The notes beneath the pieces were generated by a model. It saw only the letters and a list, made by a program, of their open reading frames with translations, had not been told where the DNA came from and made no database searches. A stretch of 64,000 bases of DNA from Aliivibrio sp. EL58 (lineage in GTDB: Bacteria; Pseudomonadota; Gammaproteobacteria; Enterobacterales; Vibrionaceae), in NCBI RefSeq assembly GCF_900312675.1, contig NZ_OMPC01000011.1, positions 268-64,267 on the forward strand. The letters are read 5' to 3'. Of this stretch, positions 8,089-17,459 are shown piece after piece. A program made the position numbers and the translations under genes. The stretch's first letter is position 1. Each line of letters begins with the position of its first letter.

Positions 8089-9030
8089 ATGCAACTTCAT
8101 GAACTAGCAAATACATTTGGACAGGATTTACAGCGCCGTTATGGTGAAAAAGTACATAAGCTGACCCTTCACGGTGGATTCAGTTGTCCAAACAGGGATG
8201 GAACGATAGGAAAGGGTGGGTGTACCTTTTGTAATGTAGCTTCATTTTCTGATGAACAAGAGCAGTTCAAATCGATTCATGATCAGTTGGTAGATAGAGC
8301 AGGAGAAGTGCAGCGTGCTAAAAAGTACCTTGCTTATTTTCAGGCTTATACGAATACCTTTGCTGAAGTTCAAGTTCTTAAAAACATGTACGAAGAAGCG
8401 CTTAAATCTGCAAATATTGTAGGGCTATGCGTTGGAACTCGTCCTGATTGTGTGCCTGATGCCGTATTAGACTTATTGAAGGGCTATGTTGATGATGGTT
8501 ATGAAGTTTGGCTAGAGCTTGGGTTGCAAACGGCCAATGATAAAACCCTAAAACGTATTAATCGAGGTCATGACTTTGCTTGTTATGATGCGATTACTCG
8601 TAAAGCAAGAGCGCTTGGGATTAAGGTGTGTACGCACTTAATTATTGGTTTACCCGGCGATACCGAGGAAGACTACCGCACTACCTTGGCTAAAGTACTT
8701 GAAACAGGAACGGATGGACTTAAATTACATCCTTTGCATATTGTTGAAGGCAGTACTATGGCCAAAGCGTGGCGAGCGGGAAAAATAGAAGCGCCAGAGA
8801 TGGATGATTATGTCGATGTTGCTTGTGAATTAATTCGATTAACCCCTCCAGAGATTGTGTATCACCGAGTATCAGCGACAGCAAGAAGACCAACCCTTCT
8901 TTCGCCATTATGGTGCGAACCGCGTTGGTTAGGTTTAACAAATGTTGGTATGGCTTTAAATAACAAAGGTGCACAAGGCTCTTTGATTAACCAACCCTTC
9001 AAATATACCGCCCCAGTATTGAAAAAATAA
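8089..9030 (+). CDS. yhcC: Radical SAM protein, YhcC family
   Basis: A 313-aa radical SAM protein with the cluster-binding motif GGCTFCNVAS (C-x2-C preceded by FSCPNRDGTIG) near residues 35-50, and a TIM-barrel body (LGLQTANDKTLKRINRGH, HLIIGLPGDTEEDY). The start chosen is the ATG at 8089 because MQLHELANTFG lines up with the E. coli YhcC N-terminus; an in-frame TTG at 8077 is the alternative. The substrate has not been established to my knowledge. The position between gltB and arcB is the same as in E. coli. It precedes arcB by 54 bp with no terminator between, so cotranscription is likely. Confidence 0.88.
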   Translation: MQLHELANTFGQDLQRRYGEKVHKLTLHGGFSCPNRDGTIGKGGCTFCNVASFSDEQEQFKSIHDQLVDRAGEVQRAKKYLAYFQAYTNTFAEVQVLKNMYEEALKSANIVGLCVGTRPDCVPDAVLDLLKGYVDDGYEVWLELGLQTANDKTLKRINRGHDFACYDAITRKARALGIKVCTHLIIGLPGDTEEDYRTTLAKVLETGTDGLKLHPLHIVEGSTMAKAWRAGKIEAPEMDDYVDVACELIRLTPPEIVYHRVSATARRPTLLSPLWCEPRWLGLTNVGMALNNKGAQGSLINQPFKYTAPVLKK

Positions 9031-9084
9031 CTCAAATAGAGCTAACCCTGATATTATTTAGCTGAATACTATCAGGGTGTGTTT

Positions 9085-11448
9085 ATGAAGCAGTTAAAAA
9101 TTCTCGCGCAATTTTATGTCGATCTCATGGTGAGACTTGGCATCGTTCGTTTTAGTCTCTTACTTGCCATTGCTTTAGTTGCATTGGCCGTTATTGTTCA
9201 AGTTGGCGTTACGCTTGTATTAAGTGGTGAAGTTAATGATTTGGATATTGTTCGTTCAGTGTTCTTTGGGTTATTAATTACACCATGGGCTGTCTTTTTC
9301 TTATCCGTCGTCGTTGAGCATTTAGAAGACTCTCGTCAAAGACTTTCTAAATTAGTCAGTAAGATGGAAGAGATGCGCACTCGTGATTTAGATTTAAATA
9401 AAAAATTACAAGGCAACGTAAAGAAGCTAAATCAAGAAATTGAAGAGCGTGAAAAAGCAGAAGATGGCAGAAAAGAAGCGATGGAAGATCTTGAAAATGA
9501 AGTCTTTCAACGAGAAAAAGCGCAATTAGAATTAGCAGAACAAACCGCATTACTTAGATCTTACCTAGATACCTCTCCAGACATTATCTATTATCGAAAT
9601 GACCTTGGTCTTTTTTCTGGCTGTAATAAAGCGATGGAAGATCTTACGGGTAAAACAGAAAAAGAGTTGATCGGTTTATCTCCAAAAGACGTCTATAACG
9701 CAGAAGTCGCTGCCAAAGTTATTGATACTGATAGACAAGTATTGAGAGACGACAAAGCCTTAACTTATGAGCAGTGGTTAGATTACCCTGATGGTCGTAA
9801 AGCGTGTTTTGAGCTAAGTAAGATCCCGTTCTACAGTAAGTCAGGCCGTCATCTTGGTTTGGTTGGTTTTGGACGAGACATTACCGAACGTAAAGAATAT
9901 GAAGATGCATTACAAAAAGCCAGTCGTGATAAAACCACCTTTATTTCTACAATAAGCCATGAGTTACGCACTCCACTGAATGGCATTGTTGGTTTAAGTC
10001 GTATGTTGTTAGATACCCGTCTTGATGATGAACAGCATAACTATATGCGAACCATTAATGTCAGTGCGATCACCCTTGGTAATATCTTTAACGATATTAT
10101 TGATATGGATAAATTTGATCGTCGTAAATTAGAACTGCTACCTAAGCCGCTTGATTTCATAAGCTTTGTTACTGAGATGGAAAATATTTCAGGCTTAATG
10201 GCTGAGCAGAAAGGATTGCGCTTTGATCTTGAAAGACTCTCTGATTTACCCGCAAATATTAGTGTTGATAGTACGCGCCTACGCCAAGTGCTTTGGAATT
10301 TAATTGGTAATGCGACTAAATTCACTAAAGAAGGCAGTGTCGTAATGTCTGTGGGCGCAGAGATATATTCTGACAGTGCAGAAATAACCTTTGAGATTGA
10401 AGACACTGGCATTGGGATCCCTGAATCAGAGTTAGATAATGTATTTGCAATGTACTATCAAGTAAAACAAGGCAAAGACAATCTGCATGCCGTCGGAACA
10501 GGGATTGGCTTAGCTGTATCTAAAGAGCTTATAAACCTTATGGATGGAGATATTACCGTAAGCAGTGAACTAGGCTTTGGCAGTACATTTACAGTAACGA
10601 TTAATGTGCCATTAGTGGATTCTGTAAAAGAAGAAGAAGCGATGCCAGAAAAGAAAAGTGCTAAGTCATTGCGTATCTTTATGTTGGAAGATATTGAGTT
10701 GAATGTGACAGTAGCTCGCTCATTGCTTGAAAGCCTTGGCCACACTGTTGATGTAGCCATGTGCGGTGAAGACGCTCTTAATCAATTTGACCCAACTAAA
10801 TACGATCTAGCCTTACTGGATATTCAATTGCCAGATATGACCGGTTTTGATGTTGCTCAGGCATTGAGAGAGAAATTCGACGAGCTACCGCCATTAGTTG
10901 CATTGACGGCTAATTTATTAAAAGAGAAAGATGAATACTTTGAAAAGGGCATGGATGAGGCGATAAGCAAACCTCTTAGTGTGAAAGCATTAACCGAAGT
11001 GCTTGAGTTATTCTCGATGTCAGATAAGAAAATAGTACAACAGAAATTAAAACAACCAGTAAAAACAGCGGAACAATTAGAGAATGAACAGCTGATTGAG
11101 CGTTTATTAGATATAGAGATGTTAGAGTCATACATTGATATTGTAGGGACTAAACCTGTCCATGCTAGTATTGAAATGTTTGAAAAAAGCATGAAAGAAT
11201 ACATTCAAATTCTAGACACAAACATGACAGCAAGAGATCAAGACGGTATTGTGTTTGAAACTCATAAAATGAAAGGGGCGGCGGGCTCTATTGGATTGAA
11301 GCATATTCAACAAGTCGCTCAAAAAGCACAATCGCCAGATTTACCTGCATGGTGGGAAAACATTGATGATTGGGTCGAAGAAATCAAAAATGAATATGAA
11401 AATGATATTCAAATATTAAAAAGCTGGCTAGAGCAGCAAGATAAATAA
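9085..11448 (+). CDS. arcB: Aerobic respiration control sensor kinase ArcB
   Basis: A 787-aa tripartite hybrid kinase that senses the quinone pool and phosphorylates ArcA. Two N-terminal membrane segments (about residues 20-45 and 58-77) flank a very short periplasmic loop. Then come a coiled coil (about 80-150), a PAS domain (about 155-270), a transmitter with phospho-acceptor His292 in SHELRTPLNG, an ATPase domain (GTGIGLAVSKELI), a receiver with Asp579 (LLDIQLPDMTG), and an HPt domain with His727 (THKMKGAAGS). The ATG at 9085 has AGGG 7 nt upstream; a GTG at 9079 is too close to the ribosome binding site. The His number equals that in E. coli ArcB. Confidence 0.95.
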   Translation: MKQLKILAQFYVDLMVRLGIVRFSLLLAIALVALAVIVQVGVTLVLSGEVNDLDIVRSVFFGLLITPWAVFFLSVVVEHLEDSRQRLSKLVSKMEEMRTRDLDLNKKLQGNVKKLNQEIEEREKAEDGRKEAMEDLENEVFQREKAQLELAEQTALLRSYLDTSPDIIYYRNDLGLFSGCNKAMEDLTGKTEKELIGLSPKDVYNAEVAAKVIDTDRQVLRDDKALTYEQWLDYPDGRKACFELSKIPFYSKSGRHLGLVGFGRDITERKEYEDALQKASRDKTTFISTISHELRTPLNGIVGLSRMLLDTRLDDEQHNYMRTINVSAITLGNIFNDIIDMDKFDRRKLELLPKPLDFISFVTEMENISGLMAEQKGLRFDLERLSDLPANISVDSTRLRQVLWNLIGNATKFTKEGSVVMSVGAEIYSDSAEITFEIEDTGIGIPESELDNVFAMYYQVKQGKDNLHAVGTGIGLAVSKELINLMDGDITVSSELGFGSTFTVTINVPLVDSVKEEEAMPEKKSAKSLRIFMLEDIELNVTVARSLLESLGHTVDVAMCGEDALNQFDPTKYDLALLDIQLPDMTGFDVAQALREKFDELPPLVALTANLLKEKDEYFEKGMDEAISKPLSVKALTEVLELFSMSDKKIVQQKLKQPVKTAEQLENEQLIERLLDIEMLESYIDIVGTKPVHASIEMFEKSMKEYIQILDTNMTARDQDGIVFETHKMKGAAGSIGLKHIQQVAQKAQSPDLPAWWENIDDWVEEIKNEYENDIQILKSWLEQQDK

Positions 11449-11456
11449 GGGATATG

Positions 11457-11903
11457 ATGAGAAAGGTATTATTAGCCTCAGTAATGATGGTCGCATTATC
11501 AGGTTGTCAAATGACATCTCAGCCACAAGCTGATTGGAAGCAAGATAATAAAATTGAAGTGATGGATGCTAAAATTCAGCTTAATTCAGCGGTATGGGTT
11601 GACCAGATGCCTACCATTGGTGAAGAAAGAGATGAGAGTAAAGTTAATTTTGCTCTGACGTTAACATCAGAACAGGTAATTGCTCCTGAGTTGGTTATTG
11701 ATAAAGTACTTCTTCGTCAAGGTGATAATTCATGGCCGCTATCTGATGAAGAGTTTGAAGTACGGGTTCATGATAACCATACTTGGGAAATTGCAGGACA
11801 ATCTTTTTACGATATAGACGCAGCACAGCCTGTTGATATCGCAATTGAAGCAAATAATGAGTGGATTGTTGAAACTGACGTTCAGATCGACACGGTTTAC
11901 TAG
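11457..11903 (+). CDS. Small putative lipoprotein downstream of arcB
   Basis: About 148 aa with a lipoprotein signal peptide (hydrophobic run, lipobox LSGC with Cys near residue 17) and an acidic mature part with no recognised domain. AAGGGA overlaps the arcB stop and precedes two adjacent ATGs (11454 and 11457); spacing favours the second. Only 5-8 bp separate it from arcB, so it is very likely cotranscribed. The mature part resembles a small beta-rich periplasmic domain (alternating hydrophobics such as VNFALTLTSEQVIAPELVI), but I do not recognise the family. A link to Arc signalling is suggested only by position. Confidence 0.75.
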   Translation: MRKVLLASVMMVALSGCQMTSQPQADWKQDNKIEVMDAKIQLNSAVWVDQMPTIGEERDESKVNFALTLTSEQVIAPELVIDKVLLRQGDNSWPLSDEEFEVRVHDNHTWEIAGQSFYDIDAAQPVDIAIEANNEWIVETDVQIDTVY

Positions 11904-11942
11904 TCACCTCAACTCGAGGCTAGTTGCTTTGTATAAACTAAA

Positions 11943-11974
11943 AATGCCCAGCTATTACTAGCTGGGCATTTTTT
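11943..11974. terminator. Bidirectional terminator between arcB operon and arcA
   Basis: An 11-bp stem AATGCCCAGCT/AGCTGGGCATT with loop ATTACT. T-tracts lie on both sides (TTTTTT on plus, TTTTT on minus), so it can end both convergent transcripts. Confidence 0.9.
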
Positions 11975-11994
11975 ATTGGTAAATTAAAAGAGGC

Positions 11995-12714
11995 TTATAG
12001 CTCTTCTAAATCACCACAGAAACGGTAACCTTCACCGTGAATTGTAGCAATGATCTCTGGAGTATCAGTTACTGATTCAAAGTGCTTACGGATACGACGA
12101 ATTGTCACATCAACCGTACGATCGTGTGGCTTAAGCTCACGACCTGTCATTTTTTTCAGAAGATCAGCACGAGTCTGGATCTTACCTGGGTTTTCACAGA
12201 AGTGAAGAAGAGCACGGAACTCTGAACGAGGAAGCTTATAGCTCTCACCGCTTGGGCTTACAAGAGAACGGCTATTGATTTCAACTGTCCAACCATTGAA
12301 CGCATAACGTTCAACAGTTTTCTTATCTTCAACTGTTGTGCTTTGGTTCATTGAACGAGTTAATAAGTTACGCGCACGAATAGTTAGTTCGCGAGGGTTA
12401 AACGGCTTAGTGATGTAATCATCAGCGCCAATTTCTAGACCTAAAATCTTATCAACTTCATTGTCTCGACCTGTTAGGAACATTAGAGCCATATCGCCAC
12501 GCTCACGAAGTTCACGAGCAAGAAGAAGGCCATTTTTACCTGGTAGGTTGATATCCATAATCACAAGGTTAAGTTGTTGCTCAGAAAGCACATTGTGCAT
12601 TTCTTCGCCGTCACTCGCTTCAAAAACATTGTAGCCTTCGGCTTCAAAAATGCTTTTTAGTGTATTACGAGTTACGTGTTCATCTTCAACGATTAGGATC
12701 TGAGGGGTTTGCAT
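11995..12714 (-). CDS. arcA: Aerobic respiration response regulator ArcA
   Basis: A 239-aa OmpR-type response regulator. The receiver domain has Asp54 as phospho-acceptor ([12 protein letters not shown]) with the acidic pair EDE near residue 10 and the conserved Lys in [11 protein letters not shown]. The C-terminal winged helix includes [12 protein letters not shown] and [15 protein letters not shown]. Phosphorylated by ArcB under low oxygen, it represses respiratory genes; in V. fischeri it is also known to repress the lux operon. It is convergent with the arcB operon and only about 550 bp from the end of arcB, whereas in E. coli the two genes are unlinked. AGGT precedes the ATG by 7 nt. Confidence 0.97.
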   Translation of the reverse strand: MQTPQILIVEDEHVTRNTLKSIFEAEGYNVFEASDGEEMHNVLSEQQLNLVIMDINLPGKNGLLLARELRERGDMALMFLTGRDNEVDKILGLEIGADDYITKPFNPRELTIRARNLLTRSMNQSTTVEDKKTVERYAFNGWTVEINSRSLVSPSGESYKLPRSEFRALLHFCENPGKIQTRADLLKKMTGRELKPHDRTVDVTIRRIRKHFESVTDTPEIIATIHGEGYRFCGDLEEL

Positions 12715-13159
12715 GGGCGGTACCTAACTAACTGATTAAAGTCAAAAGTAGAATTAAGGGTGTTAATTCTATAATAAAAAATTTACAAATAGGAATAGAT
12801 TCTTCAATACTCAACTAAAATGTTAAGAGAAGAACAGAAACCTAAACGGTACGCCATCCTTGGTGGTTGTTATTGAATATATACCCAATAACATGATAAA
12901 GCTCTAATTTCGTGAGCTACTAGCTGAAACTCCATTAGAAGGGAGATTTTAATCCCTTAACACCACTCTAACAATAAGCGATTTTTATTTCCATACATTT
13001 TATTGATTTAGGTCAATAGTAATCGATATCAATAGCGTGTAGTAATAAATATAGAGACATATCTATATTAAATTTGTAAATAACTATGCGAATAATCGCG
13101 AAGTATTTTAACGAATGTTGTTATTGTAGAGTCAACTTTACAAACAAGGAGAAAATAAA
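12715..13159. promoter_or_regulatory. Divergent arcA / RraA-like control region
   Basis: A 445-bp AT-rich region with no supported gene. It includes an FNR-like box at 13003-13016, a small hairpin AAGGGA/TCCCTT near 12939-12958, and AT-rich hexamers such as TAATAA (13043-13048) that could serve as a -10 for the rightward gene. The arcA promoter itself could not be fixed by eye. Confidence 0.45.
13003..13016. promoter_or_regulatory. FNR-like box between arcA and RraA-like gene
   Basis: TTGAT-TTAG-GTCAA matches the FNR consensus TTGAT-N4-ATCAA at 9 of 10 positions. The half-sites are identical to those of the box before grcA (19381-19394). It lies 144 bp before the RraA-like start and 289 bp before arcA, so it could act on either; E. 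coli arcA is known to be FNR-activated. Confidence 0.55.
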
Positions 13160-13636
13160 ATGGATTTATTACCTGATATTTGTGACCAATTTGAAGACAA
13201 AGTACAGCTCATTGATGTTGAGTTTAAAAATTATGGTGGAAAAGTGTGCTTTTATGGTGAGATTGTAACGGTACGTTGCTACCAAGATAACTCGTTAGTG
13301 AGAGAAGTATTACAAACCAATGGTAAAGGCAAAGTGTTAGTGATTGATGGCAATGGCTCTTGCCAAAAAGCGTTACTAGGCGATCAAGTTGCAACGCTTG
13401 CGGTGAACAACCAGTGGGAAGGCGTCGTCGTTTATGGTGCGGTGCGCGATGTTGGCGCTATACAGAATATGCCATTAGGATTAAAGGCGTTAAGTACCTC
13501 CCCTTTTAAAACAGAGAAAAGAGGGGCAGGAGAGCAGCAGGTGTCCGTCACCATTAATACACAGATCATTTCTCCAGGCGATTATATTTATGCCGATCTT
13601 AATGGGGTTTTGATGAGTAAAGAATTACTAATTTAA
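13160..13636 (+). CDS. RraA-family protein (RNase E regulator-like / aldolase-like)
   Basis: A 158-aa single-domain protein of the RraA / HMG-CHA aldolase fold. Family blocks are [30 protein letters not shown] and the C-terminal [16 protein letters not shown]. coli RraA has Gln after the Arg of GAVR, whereas this protein keeps Asp, and an Asp lies exactly 21 residues before that Arg, as in the D-x20-R-D motif of catalytic family members. It may therefore be an aldolase/decarboxylase or the second RraA paralogue known in vibrios. AAGGAG 8 nt before the ATG fixes the start. It is probably monocistronic. Confidence 0.8.
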   Translation: MDLLPDICDQFEDKVQLIDVEFKNYGGKVCFYGEIVTVRCYQDNSLVREVLQTNGKGKVLVIDGNGSCQKALLGDQVATLAVNNQWEGVVVYGAVRDVGAIQNMPLGLKALSTSPFKTEKRGAGEQQVSVTINTQIISPGDYIYADLNGVLMSKELLI

Positions 13637-13735
13637 CGGTAAAGATTAAAATTATAAAAGCTTATTTTATAGATGATACTCAATGACTTGAGGCGATATA
13701 TTCTTCTTTTGTTAAATTAATGAATAAAGTTTTCA

Positions 13736-13765
13736 TTGACTTGTAAGAGGAAAGTAAGGTAATTA
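13736..13765 (+). promoter_or_regulatory. Possible thr operon promoter
   Basis: TTGACT (13736-13741) and a weak TAATTA (13760-13765) are separated by 18 bp, about 40 bp before thrL. The -35 is good and the -10 poor; this is a guess from position and spacing. Confidence 0.4.
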
Positions 13766-13803
13766 TTGTATATCGCAATCATTTATTTTAGAGTTTTTAT
13801 TAT

Positions 13804-13872
13804 ATGTTCACTATCAGCTCAATGATTATCACCACAACAATTACCGGCACCATGGTTGCTGGGGTGGGCTGA
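13804..13872 (+). CDS. thrL: thr operon leader peptide
   Basis: A 22-codon reading frame starting MFTISSMIITTTITG and ending in TGA. It contains six Thr and four Ile codons, including a Thr-Thr-Thr run. Such a peptide, upstream of thrABC and followed at once by a GC-rich hairpin with a long T-run, is the classic attenuation leader: ribosome stalling at Thr/Ile codons when charged tRNAs are scarce prevents terminator formation. E. coli thrL has a similar composition. Peptide length and codon content leave little doubt, although the sequence differs from the E. coli peptide. Confidence 0.9.
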   Translation: MFTISSMIITTTITGTMVAGVG

Positions 13873-13888
13873 TACGCGTAAGTATTTT

Positions 13889-13928
13889 AAAAAAGCCCGC
13901 CCTGATTAATCAGAGCGGGCTTTTTTTT
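13889..13928 (+). terminator. thr attenuator
   Basis: GCCCGC pairs with GCGGGC around an inner CTGA/TCAG stem, with one internal mismatch, followed by eight Ts. It lies 16 nt after the thrL stop and 112 nt before thrA. It is the terminator of the attenuation system. Confidence 0.9.
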
Positions 13929-14040
13929 GCAATTTAGTTACTAATTCTTAACTGTATTCTTTCATTCTTTACCGAAATGGTTATTATGCTAAGAAGCAGT
14001 AAGGATACTGCAGTAACACTCGTTTTTAGGGAGGATAGAA

Positions 14041-16500
14041 ATGCGAGTATTAAAGTTTGGTGGTTCGTCATTAGCCGATGCAGATCGTTTTTTACGTGCC
14101 GCAGATATCATTGCCAATAATGCACAGCAGCAAGAAGTTTCTGTTGTTTTATCGGCACCAGGAAAAGTAACCAATAAATTAGTCTCAGTGGTGGATAATG
14201 TTCTTACCAATGGGGAAGCTGAATTACAGATTTTAGAACTGGAATCTGCTTTTGTTCAGTTATTTAATGGAATTGCTGTCGCTTTACCACAAGTTGATCT
14301 TAAAGCGCTTGAAAATAAACTAAAAGATTCGCTTTCTCAACTTCGTCAGTACGTTCATGGCATAACCCTGTTAGGTATGTGTCCTGATAACGTATACGCA
14401 AAAATCATCAGTAAAGGCGAACGCATATCAATCGTTACGATGAAAACCGTTCTTGAGGCCAAAGGCCAGCCGGCAAGTCTGATTGACCCTGTTAAATATC
14501 TATACGCTCGCGGTGACTTCCTTGAAGGTGCTGTTGATGTCGATATATCAACGCTCAATTTTAAAAATGAACCTTTACCTTCTGGTCATGTAAACATTAT
14601 GCCGGGCTTTACTGCGGGTAATGCGAAAGGTGAACTGGTTACTTTAGGTCGTAATGGTTCTGATTATTCAGCAGCGGTTCTTGCTGCTTGCCTTCGAGCT
14701 GAATGTTGTGAAATTTGGACTGACGTTGATGGTGTTTACAATTGTGACCCTCGTTTAGTTGATGATGCACGTTTATTAAAATCATTAAGCTATCAGGAAG
14801 CCATGGAGCTCTCTTATTTTGGTGCGTCTGTTCTGCATCCAAAAACCATCGCTCCTATCGCGCAATTCCATATTCCTTGTTTAATTAAAAACAGCTTTAA
14901 CCCTCAAGGTCCAGGTACATTAATTGGTCAAGATACAGGTGAAGATAATCTTGCCATTAAAGGTATTACTACATTAAATAGCTTAACAATGGTTAATGTT
15001 AGTGGTCCAGGTATGAAAGGCATGGTTGGCATGGCAAGCCGTGTATTTGGTGCGATGTCTACTTCTGGTATCTCTATTGTTCTTATTACGCAATCTTCTT
15101 CAGAGTACAGCATCAGCTTTTGTATTGAAGCAGAAGATAAGTCTCAAGCAGAGCAAGTATTAAGAGAAGCATTTGAACTTGAATTGAAAGATGGCTTATT
15201 AGAGCCGGTAGAATTCACTGATAACGTAGCTATTGTGACCTTAGTTGGTGATGGTATGCGCACATCAAAAGGCGTCGCTTCTCAATTCTTTACGTCATTA
15301 ACTGAAGTAAACGTTAATATTATTGCCATTGCTCAAGGTTCATCTGAGCGTGCGATTTCAGCCGTTATTCCTGAAGATAAAATCTCAGAATCAATTAAAG
15401 CGTGTCATGAAAACCTGTTTAACAGTAAGCATTTCTTAGATGTATTCGTGGTTGGTGTTGGTGGTGTTGGTGGTGAGTTAGTTGATCAGATTCAACGTCA
15501 GCAACCAAAACTTGCAGAAAAAGGCATTGAGATCCGTGTTTGTGGTTTAGCAAACAGTCGTGGATTATTGCTTGATAGCAAAGGCATCCCGTTAGATAAC
15601 TGGCGTGATCGTATGAATAATACGACAGAAGAGTTTAGCCTTGCTCGTTTAATTGCCTTAGTGCAGCGCAACCATATTATTAACCCTGTAATCATTGATT
15701 GTACGTCAGATCATGGCATAGCTGCTCAATATGTTGATTTCTTATCTGCGGGTTTCCATGTAATTACCCCAAACAAGAAAGCCAATACAGACTCAATGGC
15801 GTATTACCATCAGTTGCGTAATGCTGCTCGTGGTACTCGTCGTAAGTTTATGTATGAGACAACAGTAGGTGCAGGTCTACCAGTAATTGAAAACCTTCAG
15901 AACTTGATTGCTGCTGGTGATGAATTGGTGAAGTTTAATGGTATTTTATCCGGTTCTTTATCGTATATTTTCGGTAAGTTAGATGAAGGTATGTCATTGA
16001 GTGATGCGACTAATGTTGCGAAACAAAATGGCTTTACTGAGCCGGATCCTCGTGATGACCTTTCTGGTATGGATGTGGCTCGTAAGCTTCTAATTCTTGC
16101 TCGTGAATCTGGTCTTGAAATTGAACTCGATGATGTTGAAGTAGAACAAGCTTTACCACCAGGTTTTGATGATTCAGGTACGGTTGAAGAGTTTATGGCT
16201 CGTCTTCCTGAAGCGAATGCATATTTTGCTCAAGAGTCGGAAAAAGCAGCAGCTGAAGGAAAGGTACTGCGTTATGTCGGTGAGATCCTAGAAGGCAAAT
16301 GTAAGGTTCGTATCGCGGCTGTTGATGGCGATGATCCTATGTTTAAAATTAAAGATGGTGAAAATGCCTTAGCTTTCTATAGTCGTTACTATCAACCGAT
16401 CCCATTGGTATTACGTGGTTACGGTGCCGGTACTGAAGTAACAGCGGCTGGCGTATTCTCGGACTTAATGCGTACCCTTGGTTGGAAATTAGGAGTATAA
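14041..16500 (+). CDS. thrA: Bifunctional aspartokinase I / homoserine dehydrogenase I
   Basis: An 819-aa fusion enzyme for the first and third steps of threonine synthesis. The N-terminal aspartokinase starts [16 protein letters not shown] (KFGGSS motif) and includes [18 protein letters not shown] near residue 200. A middle ACT-type regulatory region (about 310-460) follows, then the homoserine dehydrogenase ([15 protein letters not shown] near 470, [26 protein letters not shown]). Length equals that of E. coli ThrA (820). GGGAGG lies just upstream of the ATG. It is first structural gene of thrABC and presumably feedback-inhibited by threonine, as known for the family. Confidence 0.97.
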   Translation: MRVLKFGGSSLADADRFLRAADIIANNAQQQEVSVVLSAPGKVTNKLVSVVDNVLTNGEAELQILELESAFVQLFNGIAVALPQVDLKALENKLKDSLSQLRQYVHGITLLGMCPDNVYAKIISKGERISIVTMKTVLEAKGQPASLIDPVKYLYARGDFLEGAVDVDISTLNFKNEPLPSGHVNIMPGFTAGNAKGELVTLGRNGSDYSAAVLAACLRAECCEIWTDVDGVYNCDPRLVDDARLLKSLSYQEAMELSYFGASVLHPKTIAPIAQFHIPCLIKNSFNPQGPGTLIGQDTGEDNLAIKGITTLNSLTMVNVSGPGMKGMVGMASRVFGAMSTSGISIVLITQSSSEYSISFCIEAEDKSQAEQVLREAFELELKDGLLEPVEFTDNVAIVTLVGDGMRTSKGVASQFFTSLTEVNVNIIAIAQGSSERAISAVIPEDKISESIKACHENLFNSKHFLDVFVVGVGGVGGELVDQIQRQQPKLAEKGIEIRVCGLANSRGLLLDSKGIPLDNWRDRMNNTTEEFSLARLIALVQRNHIINPVIIDCTSDHGIAAQYVDFLSAGFHVITPNKKANTDSMAYYHQLRNAARGTRRKFMYETTVGAGLPVIENLQNLIAAGDELVKFNGILSGSLSYIFGKLDEGMSLSDATNVAKQNGFTEPDPRDDLSGMDVARKLLILARESGLEIELDDVEVEQALPPGFDDSGTVEEFMARLPEANAYFAQESEKAAAEGKVLRYVGEILEGKCKVRIAAVDGDDPMFKIKDGENALAFYSRYYQPIPLVLRGYGAGTEVTAAGVFSDLMRTLGWKLGV

Positions 16501-16502
16501 AA

Positions 16503-17459
16503 ATGAGTGTGGTTGTTTATGCTCCAGCATCAATTGGTAATGTTAGCGTCGGCTTTGATGTATTAGGTGCCGCAGTATCTCCAATTGATGGCACATTGTT
16601 GGGTGATCGTGTTTTAGTTGAATTAGGAACGGAAGCTTTCACCTTAGCAACGGCAGGTAGCTTTGTAGATAAGCTACCTGAAGATCCAAAAGAAAATATT
16701 GTTTATGACTGCTGGCGTGTATTTGCAAGAGAGCTTGCCAAAAAAGGCATTGAGCTTAAACAGATTCATATGGTGCTTGAGAAGAACATGCCAATTGGCT
16801 CTGGGCTTGGTTCTAGTGCCTGTTCGATTGTAGCTGCATTAGATGCGTTGAATGTATTTCATGGTAAACCATTAACTGACATGGAAGTGTTGGCGCTAAT
16901 GGGTGAGATGGAAGGGCAGATATCTGGTGGTATTCACTATGATAATGTTGCCCCTTGCTATCTTGGTGGTCTGCAATTAATGGTTGAAGAGTTAGGTATT
17001 ATCAGCCAAGAAGTTCCGTGTTTTGATGAGTGGTATTGGGTGATGGCATACCCAGGAATTAAAGTATCAACAGCAGAAGCGCGTGAGATTCTACCTTCTC
17101 AATATCGCCGTCAGGATGTGATAGCTCATGGCCGTAACTTAGCAGGCTTTATTCATGCATGTTATTCAAAGCAACCAGAGTTAGCTGCAAAAATGATTAA
17201 AGATGTGGTGGCAGAACCTTACCGTGAGCGTCTGTTACCAAATTTTGCTCAAGCGCGTGAATACGCCGCTTCAGCAGGTGCGCTGACAACCGGTATTTCT
17301 GGTTCAGGGCCAACGCTATTTAGTATCTGTAAAGATAAAGACGTAGCAGATAGAGTCTCTCGTTGGCTACAAGAAAATTATGTTCAAAATGATGAAGGAT
17401 TTGTCCATGTTTGTCGTTTAGATAAGCAAGGCTCACAAGTAACAGGAAGTAAACTATGA
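16503..17459 (+). CDS. thrB: Homoserine kinase
   Basis: A 318-aa GHMP-family kinase that converts homoserine to O-phosphohomoserine. Motifs are [18 protein letters not shown] at the N-terminus, the phosphate-binding [19 protein letters not shown] near residue 90, and the C-terminal [17 protein letters not shown]. The start is the ATG at 16503, with AGGAG 7 nt upstream, 2 bp after the thrA stop. A longer frame from 16482 would run into thrA and lacks homology. It overlaps thrC by 4 bp (ATGA), suggesting translational coupling. Confidence 0.97.
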   Translation: MSVVVYAPASIGNVSVGFDVLGAAVSPIDGTLLGDRVLVELGTEAFTLATAGSFVDKLPEDPKENIVYDCWRVFARELAKKGIELKQIHMVLEKNMPIGSGLGSSACSIVAALDALNVFHGKPLTDMEVLALMGEMEGQISGGIHYDNVAPCYLGGLQLMVEELGIISQEVPCFDEWYWVMAYPGIKVSTAEAREILPSQYRRQDVIAHGRNLAGFIHACYSKQPELAAKMIKDVVAEPYRERLLPNFAQAREYAASAGALTTGISGSGPTLFSICKDKDVADRVSRWLQENYVQNDEGFVHVCRLDKQGSQVTGSKL

